Of a DNA stretch of 64,000 bases, positions 31,755 through 40,305 are shown in pieces. The position numbers were made by a program, and so were the translations under genes. This DNA comes from Rhodococcus ruber NBRC 15591 (GTDB taxonomy: Bacteria > Actinomycetota > Actinomycetes > Mycobacteriales > Mycobacteriaceae): NCBI RefSeq assembly GCF_001894945.1, contig NZ_BCXE01000004.1, forward strand, positions 1-64,000. Direction: 5' to 3'. A model generated the notes under the pieces. It saw nothing but the letters and a program-made list of their open reading frames with translations, searched no databases and was not told the origin of the DNA. Each line of letters begins with the position of its first letter. The stretch's first letter is position 1.

Positions 31755-32960
31755 CTACGCCCCGTCGGGCCGGGCCGACGGCGCCGGCGTCCCCGCCTGG
31801 GCATCCAGGAGCGCGTCGATGCTGCCGGGTCCCAGCCCGAGTTCCGCCAGAACCTCGCGGGTGTGCTGCCCATGCTGCGGCGCCGGGCGCGCCCCGGTGT
31901 ACGTCCCGTCCCAGCGCAACGGGGAGCGCGCCGTCGGTACCGCACCGACACCGGGCTGTTCGACGCGTTCGATCACGGCATACTCGCGGGCGGCCACCTC
32001 GTCCATGGTCCGGTACGGCGCCCACAGCACCCGGCTGCCGGACAGTTCCTTCTCGATCTCGGCGAGCGTGCGCGCCGCGAACCACGGACGCAGGATCGCG
32101 GTGATCTCGTCCCGCACAGCGTAGCGGTCGCCCTCGTCGGCGAATCGCAGCCCGCGATGCCGTTCGAGTGCCGCGAACACCTCGGCGGTGCCGGTGACCT
32201 CGACGAGCCCCCGCCACTGGGCGGCGGTGAGGCCGACGACCATGACGGCACGGCCGTCGGCGGTGGCGAAATCCGAGCCGTAGCTGCCGTACAGCGCGTT
32301 GCCCTGCCGCTCCCGGCCGGACCCGCGTTCCTCCGCCTCGGCCAGCCAGCCCATGCTCGCGACCGCGGACACCGCGACGTCCTCGAGGGCGAGTTCGAGG
32401 TAGGCGCCCTCACCCGTGCGATCCCGCCGCCGCAGCGCGGCGACGATGCCCAGGGCCGCCTGCACCCCGGTGATCAGGTCCCAGGCCGGGAGCACGTGGT
32501 TCACCGGGACCGTCCCGTCGACGGGTCCGGTCATCAGGGGCAGCCCGACCGCGGCGTTGACGGTGTAGTCCACCGCCGGCGAGCCGTCGGCGTTGCCGGC
32601 GATGTGCAGGTGGATCAGGTCGGGCCGCCGTGCGGCGAGCACGTCGTGCGCGAGCCAGGGCGCGCGGGCCGCGTTCTCGAGCACGATGCCCGCCTCGGCG
32701 ATCAGGTCGGTGACGACGGCGCGGCCGTCCTCGCTGCGCAGATCCACCGCGACGGACCGCTTCGCCTGGTTCAGGCCCGTCCAGTACAGGCTCGCCCCCG
32801 ACCCCGCGAGGGGCCAGCGACCACCGTCGACCGCGCCACCGAGCGGGTCCACACGGATCACGTCCGCGCCGAGCTCGGCGAGGATGCGCCCGGCGGTCGG
32901 TCCGGCGACGAAGCTGGACAGGTCGACGACGCGCACCCCGTCGAGCGGGCGCGTCGTCAT
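31755..32960 (-). CDS. Class III CoA-transferase (CaiB/BaiF family)
   Basis: A 401-residue CoA transferase. The N-terminus MTTRPLDGVRVVDLSSFVAGPTAGRILAELGADVIRVDPLGG is diagnostic, and GLNQAKRSVAVDLRSEDGR follows. The catalytic Asp region lies around PAWDLITGVQAALGIVAALRRRDRTGEGAYLELAL. These enzymes move CoA between acids and could activate a steroid or aliphatic acid without ATP. It overlaps the thiolase gene by four bases and is the last gene of its operon. Confidence 0.88.
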   Translation of the reverse strand: MTTRPLDGVRVVDLSSFVAGPTAGRILAELGADVIRVDPLGGAVDGGRWPLAGSGASLYWTGLNQAKRSVAVDLRSEDGRAVVTDLIAEAGIVLENAARAPWLAHDVLAARRPDLIHLHIAGNADGSPAVDYTVNAAVGLPLMTGPVDGTVPVNHVLPAWDLITGVQAALGIVAALRRRDRTGEGAYLELALEDVAVSAVASMGWLAEAEERGSGRERQGNALYGSYGSDFATADGRAVMVVGLTAAQWRGLVEVTGTAEVFAALERHRGLRFADEGDRYAVRDEITAILRPWFAARTLAEIEKELSGSRVLWAPYRTMDEVAAREYAVIERVEQPGVGAVPTARSPLRWDGTYTGARPAPQHGQHTREVLAELGLGPGSIDALLDAQAGTPAPSARPDGA

Positions 32961-34192
32961 GCCACCCTCTCGAAGATCGCCGTCAACCCCTGCCCACCGC
33001 CGATGCACATCGTCTCGAGTCCGTACCGCGCTCCGCGGCGGTCGAGTTCGCGCAGCAGCGTGGCGAGGATGCGCACGCCGGTCGCCCCGACCGGGTGACC
33101 GAGCGAGATTCCCGAGCCGTTGACGTTGGTCCGCTCGAAATCGGCTGCCGTGAAGCCCCACTCGCGGGTCACCGCCAGCGCCTGCGCCGCGAACGCCTCG
33201 TTGAGTTCGATCAGGTCGATGTCGGCGAGCGTGAGACCGGCCCGCTTCAGGGCCTTCTCGGTCGAGGGCACCGGTCCGATGCCCATCTCGGCCGGTGCGA
33301 CGCCGGCCACCGCCCACGTGACCAGCCGGCCCAGCGGTCGCAGGCCGAGCCGCTCCGAATGGGCGCGGGTCGTGACGAGACACGCTGCGGCACCGTCGTT
33401 CTGACCGCTGGCGTTACCTGCGGTCACCGTCGCCTCCGGGTCCTGCGCCGCCATGATCGGCCGGAGCCTGGCGAGGGTGTCGACGGTGGTGTCGGCCCGC
33501 GGGTGCTCGTCCCGGTCCACGACCCGGTCGTCACCCTTGCGCTGGGGCACGGACACCGGCACGATCTCCTCCGCGAACACCCCCGAGTCGATCGCCGCCA
33601 CCGCACGCCGATGCGACTCGACCGCCAGTTCGTCCTGTTCGCGACGACCGATCCCGTACTTGCGGCGCAGGTTCTCCGCGGTCTCGAGCATCCCGCCGGG
33701 CACGGGATGGTTTCGCCCGCCGGCGGTCACACGGCCACGAGCGAGCCGGTCGTGCAGCGCGGCCGGCGCGCCCTTGGCGCCCCACCGCATCGATTCGGTG
33801 TAGTACTCGGCGCGGCTCATGGATTCGACGCCACCGGCGATCACGACGTCGGCCACGCCCGTCTGCACGCGCATCGCGGCGTCGAGCACGGCCTGCAGCC
33901 CGGACCCGCACCGCCGGTCGAGTTGCAGGCCCGGCACGGTCACCGGCAGGCCCGCGTCGAGCGCGGCGACGCGGCCGATCGCGGGGGCCTCCCCGTTGGG
34001 GTAGCACTGGCCGAAGATCACGTCGTCCACCGATTCCGGGTCGATCCCGGTGCGGGACATCAGCTCCGAGATCACCTGGGCGGCGAGGTCGGTGGCGGGC
34101 ACGTCGACGAACACCCCACCGTACCGGCCGACGGGCGTGCGCAGGGGCTCGCAGATCACCACGTCGTCGGCGGTCGCATCAGTTGTCGTCAT
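32957..34192 (-). CDS. Thiolase (acetyl-CoA C-acyltransferase)
   Basis: A 411-residue canonical thiolase: nucleophile C95 in DRRCGSGLQ, then LNEAFAAQ, GSGISLGHPVGATG and the intact CIGGGQG. Compared with the thiolase at 25946 it has all motifs, so the two are unlikely to be redundant. The start at 34192 overlaps the acyl-CoA ligase stop by 14 bases. It performs the thiolytic step of a beta-oxidation cycle. Confidence 0.92.
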   Translation of the reverse strand: MTTTDATADDVVICEPLRTPVGRYGGVFVDVPATDLAAQVISELMSRTGIDPESVDDVIFGQCYPNGEAPAIGRVAALDAGLPVTVPGLQLDRRCGSGLQAVLDAAMRVQTGVADVVIAGGVESMSRAEYYTESMRWGAKGAPAALHDRLARGRVTAGGRNHPVPGGMLETAENLRRKYGIGRREQDELAVESHRRAVAAIDSGVFAEEIVPVSVPQRKGDDRVVDRDEHPRADTTVDTLARLRPIMAAQDPEATVTAGNASGQNDGAAACLVTTRAHSERLGLRPLGRLVTWAVAGVAPAEMGIGPVPSTEKALKRAGLTLADIDLIELNEAFAAQALAVTREWGFTAADFERTNVNGSGISLGHPVGATGVRILATLLRELDRRGARYGLETMCIGGGQGLTAIFERVA

Positions 34193-35879
34193 GTCGGAAG
34201 TCCCTTTCCCGGTCGGTCCAGTCCTGCGCCCACTCGCGCAGTTCCACGGCACGGATCTTGGTGCCGTTGCCGCCCACCGTCGTGGGCATCGCCTCGATGA
34301 CGTGAATCATCGTGGGCACCTTGAACGCGGCGAGCGTTTCGGCACACCAGGCCTTCAGCGACGTCGCATCGAAGTCGGCCGGGGCGTCGTCGGCGGGGAC
34401 GACGAAACCCACGGCCCGGGTGTAGCCGCCGTCGCCGGTGATGCCGACGACCTTGGCCGTCCGCACCCCGGGGTGCTCGGCCAGCCGGTGCTCGATCTCG
34501 GCCGGGTCCACGAGAAATCCCCGCAGCCGCAGCACGTCTCCCATCCGGCACACGTAGGTGCAGCCGCCGTCGCCGGTCGCGACAGCGAGATCGCCGCTGC
34601 GGAACCAGCCGTCGGCGGTGAACGCGCGCGCGGCGGCGTCGGGGTTGCCGAGGTAGGCGTCGACGACGTTGGGGCCGCGCAGTTGCAGCTCGCCCTGCTC
34701 GCCGTCCGGAAGCACCCGGTCGTCGAGCGGGTCGGCGATACGCACCCGGATCGCCGGATCGACCGGCCGGCCGCCGCCGTTCCAGCGCACCGACTCCGGG
34801 TCGTCGTCCGACCAGAGCAGGGTCAGCGCGAACACCTCGGACGAGCCGAACACCCCCGAGGTGTGGGCGGCGAACTCGTCGCGGGCCCAGCGGGCGATCT
34901 CGTGGGAGCGGCCGAGGAAGTCGGCGATGCCGAGCCACTTCAGTGCGGACAGGTCGGCGCGCACTTCGCCGTGCCACGTGTCGTACAGGCGTCCGAACAG
35001 GTCGTCGCCGCCGACCACGTGCGTCACGTGCAGGTGCTCCATGCGGCGCAGCGTCGCCGCCGCGTCGAAGACCGGCTCCATGAGCAGCGTGGCGCCCCCG
35101 GCGAGGGCGGCCATCGCGGTGCTGTAGCCGAACACGCCGGACACCGGCAGCACGCACAGCGCGACGTCGCCGGGGGCGACCCGCATGATCGCGGCGTCCG
35201 CGCGGGCGTGCCGCACCACCGCGGAGTCCCGGTGCGCCGCGAGCTTCGGGGTGCCGGTGGAGCCGGAGGTGGTGAACGCGACGGCCAGCGGATCCGCCGG
35301 ATCGTCCTCCGTCCCGGCCGGGGTGGGCACGGCGGTGTCCGGGGTGTCCGGGACGCGCACCCCGCGGGTGTCGCCGCTGCCCGCCCACCAGGAGCCCGCG
35401 CCGAGATCGAATCCGGTCGGATCGCCGGCGTCGGTGCCGGGGCCGCCCACGACGGCGACCGCGGGGGGCGGCACCGCCGCGGTGCCCGCCGCGTCGCGCA
35501 GGGTGCCGAACAGGTCGAGCCCGTGGAAACCGGCCGCGACGGCCACGACCGCGGGCCGCGCGGCCGTGAGGATGTGGGCCACCTCCCCGGTGTTGTAGCG
35601 GGTGTTGACCCCGATGACGTGGGCGCCGAGCGCGGCGGCCGCGAACTGCCAGACGAGCGCGTCGGACCAGTTGGGGAGCAGGACGGCGACGCACCGGCCG
35701 CGCTCGACGCCGACGGCCTCGAGTTCGGTCCGCAGCGCCTGCGCGCGGCGGCGAAGCTCGGCCCGAGTGCAGGCCAGCAGCCGGCCGTCGGCGACGTCGT
35801 AGGTGACCACGGCGTCCGGATCGGCGGCGACGAGGTCGTCGAGGAAGGCGGCGAGCCCCGCGGTGGTCGTGGCGGTCAC
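34179..35879 (-). CDS. AMP-dependent acyl-CoA synthetase/ligase
   Basis: A 566-residue ANL-family ligase: P-loop TTSGSTGTPKLAAH, then FGSSEVFAL in place of the usual YGxTE, RSGDLAV, and LRLRGFLVDPAEIEHRLAEHPGVRTAKVVG. The catalytic Lys region near the end reads GNGTKIRAVELREWA. It makes acyl-CoA from an acid, ATP and CoA. The GTG at 35879 overlaps the hydrolase stop by four bases. Substrate unknown; a steroid or cyclic acid is suggested by context. Confidence 0.88.
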   Translation of the reverse strand: MTATTTAGLAAFLDDLVAADPDAVVTYDVADGRLLACTRAELRRRAQALRTELEAVGVERGRCVAVLLPNWSDALVWQFAAAALGAHVIGVNTRYNTGEVAHILTAARPAVVAVAAGFHGLDLFGTLRDAAGTAAVPPPAVAVVGGPGTDAGDPTGFDLGAGSWWAGSGDTRGVRVPDTPDTAVPTPAGTEDDPADPLAVAFTTSGSTGTPKLAAHRDSAVVRHARADAAIMRVAPGDVALCVLPVSGVFGYSTAMAALAGGATLLMEPVFDAAATLRRMEHLHVTHVVGGDDLFGRLYDTWHGEVRADLSALKWLGIADFLGRSHEIARWARDEFAAHTSGVFGSSEVFALTLLWSDDDPESVRWNGGGRPVDPAIRVRIADPLDDRVLPDGEQGELQLRGPNVVDAYLGNPDAAARAFTADGWFRSGDLAVATGDGGCTYVCRMGDVLRLRGFLVDPAEIEHRLAEHPGVRTAKVVGITGDGGYTRAVGFVVPADDAPADFDATSLKAWCAETLAAFKVPTMIHVIEAMPTTVGGNGTKIRAVELREWAQDWTDRERDFRHDDN

Positions 35880-36733
35880 GACAGCACCTCCGTGGTGGCG
35901 GCACGTAGCTCGGTGAGCCAGGCGTCGGCGAGCGCGGCGAAGTCGTCGACCTCCTCCATCGGGTAGTGGCCGATGCCGTCGAGCCGGGTGAACCGTGCGC
36001 GGCCGGGCGAGATCTCGTTGATCCGGTCGGCGAGGTCCGCGACGGCGTCCGGCTCGAGCCACGGGTCGTCCGAGCCGACGACGAGGTGCAGGGGGCAGGT
36101 CAACTGCGACAGCCGGTCGCGGACGTCGTGGGTGCCCCAGCCGATGAGGTCGGACGAGGAGATCTCCGGGTCCTCCCGCTTGTGCATGAGGGCGATCCGG
36201 TGCGCCGTCGCGACGGGTACCGAACGCCCGACGGAGGCGAGGGTGCCGAGGTAGGTCCGTTCGGCGCGCGACGGCCCGGCGACGTCCTCGAGTTCGCGCC
36301 GCAGACCGGCGACGTTGACCCGGCCCGGAGCGGCCTCGGCCTCCATCGCGACGGCGCCGGCGAGCGGCCGCTCGGGCCGGGTGGCGAGCTCGAGGGTCAG
36401 CTTGCCCCCGATGGAGCAGCCGAGCACGTACGGCCGGTGCACGTCGAGCGCGTCGAGCAGCGCGCCGAGCCAGTCGCCGTAGGTGGTGAGGCTGGTGACC
36501 GGTCCGGCCGGGGCCGGCTCGGAGCGGCCGTGGCCGGGCAGGTCGGGCACGAGGACGCGGTAGCCGCGGACGGCGAGGTCGCGGGCGACGTGCCGCCACT
36601 GCACTCCGCTCTGGCCGGCGGTGTGCAGGCACAGCACGGTGGGCAGCGTGTCGGCGGCGGGAGTCCCTTCGGGCGTGACGATCTCGACGAACCCGAGGGC
36701 TCCGTCGATGTCCAGGTAGCGGGCCTCGATCAT
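35876..36733 (-). CDS. Alpha/beta-fold hydrolase
   Basis: A 285-residue hydrolase: oxyanion region LCLHTAGQSGVQW, nucleophile elbow GCSIGG (Ser107), acid in VVGSDDPWLEPD and His in GIGHYPMEE complete the triad. The fold is that of C-C bond hydrolases, esterases and lactonases. Its position between a ligase and a hotdog/SCP2 gene, with four-base overlaps on both sides, suggests it opens an ester, lactone or diketone during the same pathway. Confidence 0.87.
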   Translation of the reverse strand: MIEARYLDIDGALGFVEIVTPEGTPAADTLPTVLCLHTAGQSGVQWRHVARDLAVRGYRVLVPDLPGHGRSEPAPAGPVTSLTTYGDWLGALLDALDVHRPYVLGCSIGGKLTLELATRPERPLAGAVAMEAEAAPGRVNVAGLRRELEDVAGPSRAERTYLGTLASVGRSVPVATAHRIALMHKREDPEISSSDLIGWGTHDVRDRLSQLTCPLHLVVGSDDPWLEPDAVADLADRINEISPGRARFTRLDGIGHYPMEEVDDFAALADAWLTELRAATTEVLS

Positions 36734-37473
36734 GAGCGGGCCTTTCTCGCGACGGCACGGGCGTGGCCGATGATCAGGTTCAGCGGCTTGGTGAGCCGGA
36801 GGTACTCGTATCCGTCTCCGGTGGCGGAGAATTCGCCACCGATCGCGCGGCGCATGAAGTCGTCGCGCGCACCGAGGACCAGGTCGACCCACAGGTGGTC
36901 GGGTGCGACGAACGTGAAGGTGGCACCGTGCGGGGTGCGGCGGGTGACGTCGACGATGCGGCCACGGTAGATCCGCAGGTGCACCTCGCGGTCGCCGCTG
37001 CGCAGGCCGACGGTGCCGTCCCAGGTGGCCAGCGACGAGGCGAAGGCCGGATCGTCGGCGAGGCTGCCGCGCAACAACTCTCCCCACGCAGGGGTGCAGA
37101 AGTCGAGCTCGGTGGCGGTCGCGGCCGGCGAGTCGAGCTGCCAGGTCTCGGTCCCCTCCTCGCGGACGGCGCCGGTGGCGTCGAGCACACGGACGAACCG
37201 CTCGGCGGTGGCGCCCTCGACGCGGGTGACGACGGCCTCCGACCGGATCCGGTCCACCGCCGTGACCGGCGCGATCGCCGTCCAGCGCAGACGTGTGCGG
37301 TGCGCGGCCGGCACGCGCGGGGTGAGCAGCTCGGCGGCCACGGTTCCGAGGGCGAACGTTCCTGTGGGGAGGACGATTCCGGACTCGGAAAGCAGCTCGG
37401 AGGTCATCCGGACGGGAGCGGCGGTACGATCGCCGACGCGGACGGTGGGCGATGCGGTCACGGTGGTGCTCAT
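36730..37473 (-). CDS. Hotdog-like plus SCP2-like two-domain protein
   Basis: A 247-residue protein. Residues 1-120 look like a hotdog/MaoC-type thioester-binding domain (TGTFALGTVAAELLTPRVPAAHRTRLRWTAIAPV); residues 125-247 look like a sterol-carrier-protein-2-like domain (AFASSLATWDGTVGLRSGDREVHLRIYRGRIVD...GGEFSATGDGYEYLRL). I do not recognise this pairing as a named family. A lipid or steroid thioester carrier or enzyme is a reasonable inference. Four-base overlaps on both sides. Confidence 0.7.
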   Translation of the reverse strand: MSTTVTASPTVRVGDRTAAPVRMTSELLSESGIVLPTGTFALGTVAAELLTPRVPAAHRTRLRWTAIAPVTAVDRIRSEAVVTRVEGATAERFVRVLDATGAVREEGTETWQLDSPAATATELDFCTPAWGELLRGSLADDPAFASSLATWDGTVGLRSGDREVHLRIYRGRIVDVTRRTPHGATFTFVAPDHLWVDLVLGARDDFMRRAIGGEFSATGDGYEYLRLTKPLNLIIGHARAVARKARS

Positions 37474-38666
37474 GCGGTTTCCGGCCTTCCGAGCAGCTCG
37501 TCGGAGATGATGCGCATCTGGATCTCGCTGGTGCCTTCGAAGATCTTCGTCAGGCGGGCGTCGCGCCAGTGTCGTTCGACCTGGAAGTCGGTGGTGTAGC
37601 CGGCGCCGCCGTGGATCTGCACCGCCTCGCTGGTGACCTGCTCGGCCATCTCGGTGGCGACGAGCTTGCACATCGACGCCTCGAGCGAGCAGCGGCGTCC
37701 GGTGTCGATGTCGGTGGCGACGGAGTACATGAGCTGGCGGGCCGCCTCGATGTCGGCCGCCATCTTCGCGATCTTGAACCGCAGGTGCTGGAAGTCGCCG
37801 ATGGGCCGGCCGAACTGACGCCGGGTGTGCACGTAGGCGATCGAGTCCTCGAGGGCCGCGCGGGCGAGGCCGATCGCGCGGGCGGCGGTGTGGGCGCGGC
37901 CGACCTCGAGCCCGGAGACGGCGAGGTAGAAGCCCTTTCCTTCCTCGCCGAGCATCTTGTCGGCGGGGATGCGGAAGTTGTCGAACGACAGTTCCCAGGT
38001 ACTCCAGCCGAAGTAACCGATCTTGCGGACCTTGGTGCCCGAGATCCCCTCCGGGAAGACGCCGCGCTGCTTCTCGACGAGGAACGCGCTGATTCCCCGG
38101 TGCGGCTTGGCCGGATCCCTGTGCGGATCGGTGCGGGCGAACAGCACCAGGTAGTCGGCCTCGTCGGCGTAGGTGCACCACATCTTCGTGCCGTTGACGA
38201 CCCATTCGTCGCCGTCGCGGACGGCCCGGCAGGAGATGTTGGCGACGTCGGAGCCGGCCTCCGCCTCGGACAGCGCGTACGCGCCGAGGTATTCGCCGCG
38301 GGCCACCTTCGGGAGCAGGGCTGCCTCCTGCGCGGGGGTGAAGCCGCCGCCCATGCCGTTACCGCGGGCGAGCAGCCCCGATACGCTCATCCAGGCCCGG
38401 GACAGTTCCTCGGCGACCAGGCAGTACTCGAACACGCCGAGGCCGAGGCCGCCGTGCTCCTCGGGGATCATGATGCCGAAGAACCCGATCTCGGCCATCT
38501 CCTTTTTCAGCGAGTCGGGGATGGTGCCCTGGACGGGGTCGAGTTCGTTGGCGACGGGCAGCACCTTCGTCATGGCGAAGTCGCGGGCGAGGTCGCGGAT
38601 GGCGAGGCGCTCTTCGGTGAGGTACCGCGGGGTGTCGGTGCGCGGCTGCGACGGCCGGTGGGTCAT
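37470..38666 (-). CDS. Acyl-CoA dehydrogenase
   Basis: A 398-residue acyl-CoA dehydrogenase with all usual marks: FGIMIPEEHGGLGLG, YALSEAEAGSDVANI, GTKMWCTYADEADYLVLFARTD, RRQFGRPIGDFQHLRFKIAKMAAD, IHGGAGYTTDFQVERHWRDARL and IFEGTSEIQ, whose Glu is the expected catalytic base. First gene of the minus-strand operon that ends with the CoA transferase. Substrate chain length cannot be read from sequence. Confidence 0.92.
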   Translation of the reverse strand: MTHRPSQPRTDTPRYLTEERLAIRDLARDFAMTKVLPVANELDPVQGTIPDSLKKEMAEIGFFGIMIPEEHGGLGLGVFEYCLVAEELSRAWMSVSGLLARGNGMGGGFTPAQEAALLPKVARGEYLGAYALSEAEAGSDVANISCRAVRDGDEWVVNGTKMWCTYADEADYLVLFARTDPHRDPAKPHRGISAFLVEKQRGVFPEGISGTKVRKIGYFGWSTWELSFDNFRIPADKMLGEEGKGFYLAVSGLEVGRAHTAARAIGLARAALEDSIAYVHTRRQFGRPIGDFQHLRFKIAKMAADIEAARQLMYSVATDIDTGRRCSLEASMCKLVATEMAEQVTSEAVQIHGGAGYTTDFQVERHWRDARLTKIFEGTSEIQMRIISDELLGRPETA

Positions 38667-38684
38667 TGGGGACTCCCTCGATGA

Positions 38685-38712
38685 ACCAGAATCTGGTCAT
38701 TAACGCTTGTTC
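38685..38712. promoter_or_regulatory. Operator-like palindrome and shared box upstream of the dehydrogenase operon
   Basis: ACCAGA-A-TCTGGT (38685-38697) is a perfect 6+1+6 palindrome. It is followed by TTAACGCTTGTTC (38700-38712), whose reverse complement GAACAAGCGTTAA recurs with one change before the SnoaL gene at 39444. Both probably bind the TetR protein encoded at 38754-39356. Confidence 0.55.
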
Positions 38713-38753
38713 ACCCAGTAGAGCACGACGCCGACCACGCGTCAACGGCCGGT

Positions 38754-39356
38754 TCAGGACGGGCGGTAGCCGAGCAGGTTGAGGGCGTACCGGCCGTAGT
38801 CGCCGGCCACCTCGGTGGCGCTCAGCGGCCCGTCGGGCCGGAACCACAGCGGGATCCCGGCGCACATCGTCAGCACGGCGGTCACCGCCTGATGCACGTG
38901 CGGAACCTCGAAGACGCCCAGCTCGACACCCTTTTCCGCGATGTCGACGAACAGCTGCTCCTGGGCGTCGCGCGAGCCCACGACCCGCTTGCGGTCCACC
39001 TCGCCCAAGTACCGCAGCTCGGTGTTCGCCACCAGGCACTCGCGCGGGTTGCGGGCGGTGAACAGCGCATGCGCCACCACTGCGGTCCGCCACTGCTCGG
39101 CGGGATCGGGGCCGGCCTTGCGCAGGGCGGTACGCGTGGCGGTGAACTGCTCGTCGCTGGCCGCGCGGAGGATCTCGACGAGCAGCTCCGACTTGTTCTC
39201 GAAGTGGTTGTAGACGTTCGCGGCGCTGCAACCAGCACGGTTGGCGATCGTGCGCATCGTGGCGCCGTGGAAACCGGCCGCGAAGAACTCGTCGAGCGCC
39301 GCGTCGAGGATCCGTTCGCGGACGCCCACCAGGGCCGTGCCCGATCGAGTGTTCAT
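38754..39356 (-). CDS. TetR-family transcriptional regulator
   Basis: A 200-residue TetR protein: RERILDAALDEFFAAGFHGATMRTIANRAGCSAANVYNHFENKSELLVEILR is the DNA-binding domain, and the C-terminal half matches the TetR_C groups that sense acyl-CoAs. I take the ATG at 39356 (MNTRSGTALVGVRERIL). It sits between the dehydrogenase operon and the SnoaL/symporter operon, whose promoters share one sequence box, so it probably controls both. Confidence 0.9.
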   Translation of the reverse strand: MNTRSGTALVGVRERILDAALDEFFAAGFHGATMRTIANRAGCSAANVYNHFENKSELLVEILRAASDEQFTATRTALRKAGPDPAEQWRTAVVAHALFTARNPRECLVANTELRYLGEVDRKRVVGSRDAQEQLFVDIAEKGVELGVFEVPHVHQAVTAVLTMCAGIPLWFRPDGPLSATEVAGDYGRYALNLLGYRPS

Positions 39357-39443
39357 GAGGTGCAGGGTAGAGGTCCGGGTCGCGACCAGCAAGAAGGCCG
39401 TCTTGACGTGTCCATTGCGCTCCGTTTATGGTCCACCTCACAT

Positions 39444-39456
39444 GAACATGCGTTAA
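39444..39456 (+). promoter_or_regulatory. Box GAACATGCGTTAA upstream of the SnoaL/symporter operon
   Basis: Identical in 12 of 13 bases to the box at 38700-38712 read on the other strand, with an AAC-N4-GTT core. It lies 22 bases before the SnoaL start codon, in the divergent TetR promoter region. Confidence 0.55.
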
Positions 39457-39478
39457 CCACTTCGTCGAAGGACGCACT

Positions 39479-39973
39479 GTGACCACCCTCCCCGATCTCA
39501 CGCTCGCCGAGCGGATCGCCCGCCTCGAGGACCTCGAGGCGATCCGTTCGCTCGACGCCCGCTACTGCCGCCATCTCGACGACGGCGACTGGGACGCCCT
39601 GATGGACCTGTTCACCGACGACGGCGAGTTCGACGGCCTGTCCCGTCCCCGCGGCAAGGCCGAGATGCGCGAGTTCTTCGCCGGCCTCGCCGCCGGCGGA
39701 CTGACGACGTTCTGGCACTTCATCACGAACATGGAGATCGACCTCGACCGCGACCGCGCCACCGTGCGGTCGTTCCTGTGGCAGCCCTGCGTCACCGACG
39801 GCGCCCCCGCGATCGCCGCCGGCCGCTACACCGACGAGGTCGTCAAGGTCGACGGCCGCTGGCGCTACCGGGTCAAACAGGTCCGCTTCCACTTCTTCGG
39901 CCCGCTCGAACAGGGCTGGGACGAGAACCTGTTCGCGCTCGAGACGGCGCGGCGCGCGGCGGTGCGACCGTGA
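39479..39973 (+). CDS. SnoaL/NTF2-like protein
   Basis: A 164-residue NTF2-fold protein: LTLAERIARLEDLEAIRSLDARYCRHLDDGDWDALMDLFTDDGEFDG is the typical SnoaL_4 start, and WHFITNMEIDLDRDRATVRSFLW and GRYTDEVVKVDGRWRYRVKQVRFHFF follow. The fold hosts isomerases, dehydratases and lyases such as steroid delta-isomerase-like proteins. The GTG start at 39479 follows GAAGGA. First gene of an operon with the symporter; the DUF485 gene overlaps it by four bases. Confidence 0.85.
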   Translation: MTTLPDLTLAERIARLEDLEAIRSLDARYCRHLDDGDWDALMDLFTDDGEFDGLSRPRGKAEMREFFAGLAAGGLTTFWHFITNMEIDLDRDRATVRSFLWQPCVTDGAPAIAAGRYTDEVVKVDGRWRYRVKQVRFHFFGPLEQGWDENLFALETARRAAVRP

Positions 39974-40305
39974 CCGAACTGCGCACGCAACCGACCTGGA
40001 GCGCGATGCTCGCCCTGCCCGAGGTCGTCGAACTGCGCCGCCGTCGGCGCACCGTGACCAACTCCCTCGGCGGCCTCGCGATCGTCCTCTTCGCGTCCTT
40101 CCTCGTCGGCTTCGCCTACTTCCCCGGCTTCCTCGGCGAGACCGAACTGCTCGGCGTGCCCCTCTCGCTGTGGGTCGTGTTCTCCCAGTTCGCCGGGACG
40201 TGGGTGCTCGTCTACGCCTACTTCCGGCTCACCCGCACCTACATCCAGCCCGCCGCCGACGCCGCCGTCGCGGCCGTCCTCGAGAACCAGGAGCGTGCGG
40301 CATGA
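39970..40305 (+). CDS. DUF485 small membrane protein (symporter partner)
   Basis: A 111-residue protein with two membrane segments (LGGLAIVLFASFLVGFAYFPG and LSLWVVFSQFAGTWVLVYAYFRLT), the pattern of YjcH/DUF485, which in many bacteria is encoded before an acetate-type SSS symporter. The GTG at 39970 overlaps the SnoaL stop; its own stop overlaps the symporter ATG. Likely an accessory subunit of the transporter. Confidence 0.85.
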   Translation: MTELRTQPTWSAMLALPEVVELRRRRRTVTNSLGGLAIVLFASFLVGFAYFPGFLGETELLGVPLSLWVVFSQFAGTWVLVYAYFRLTRTYIQPAADAAVAAVLENQERAA

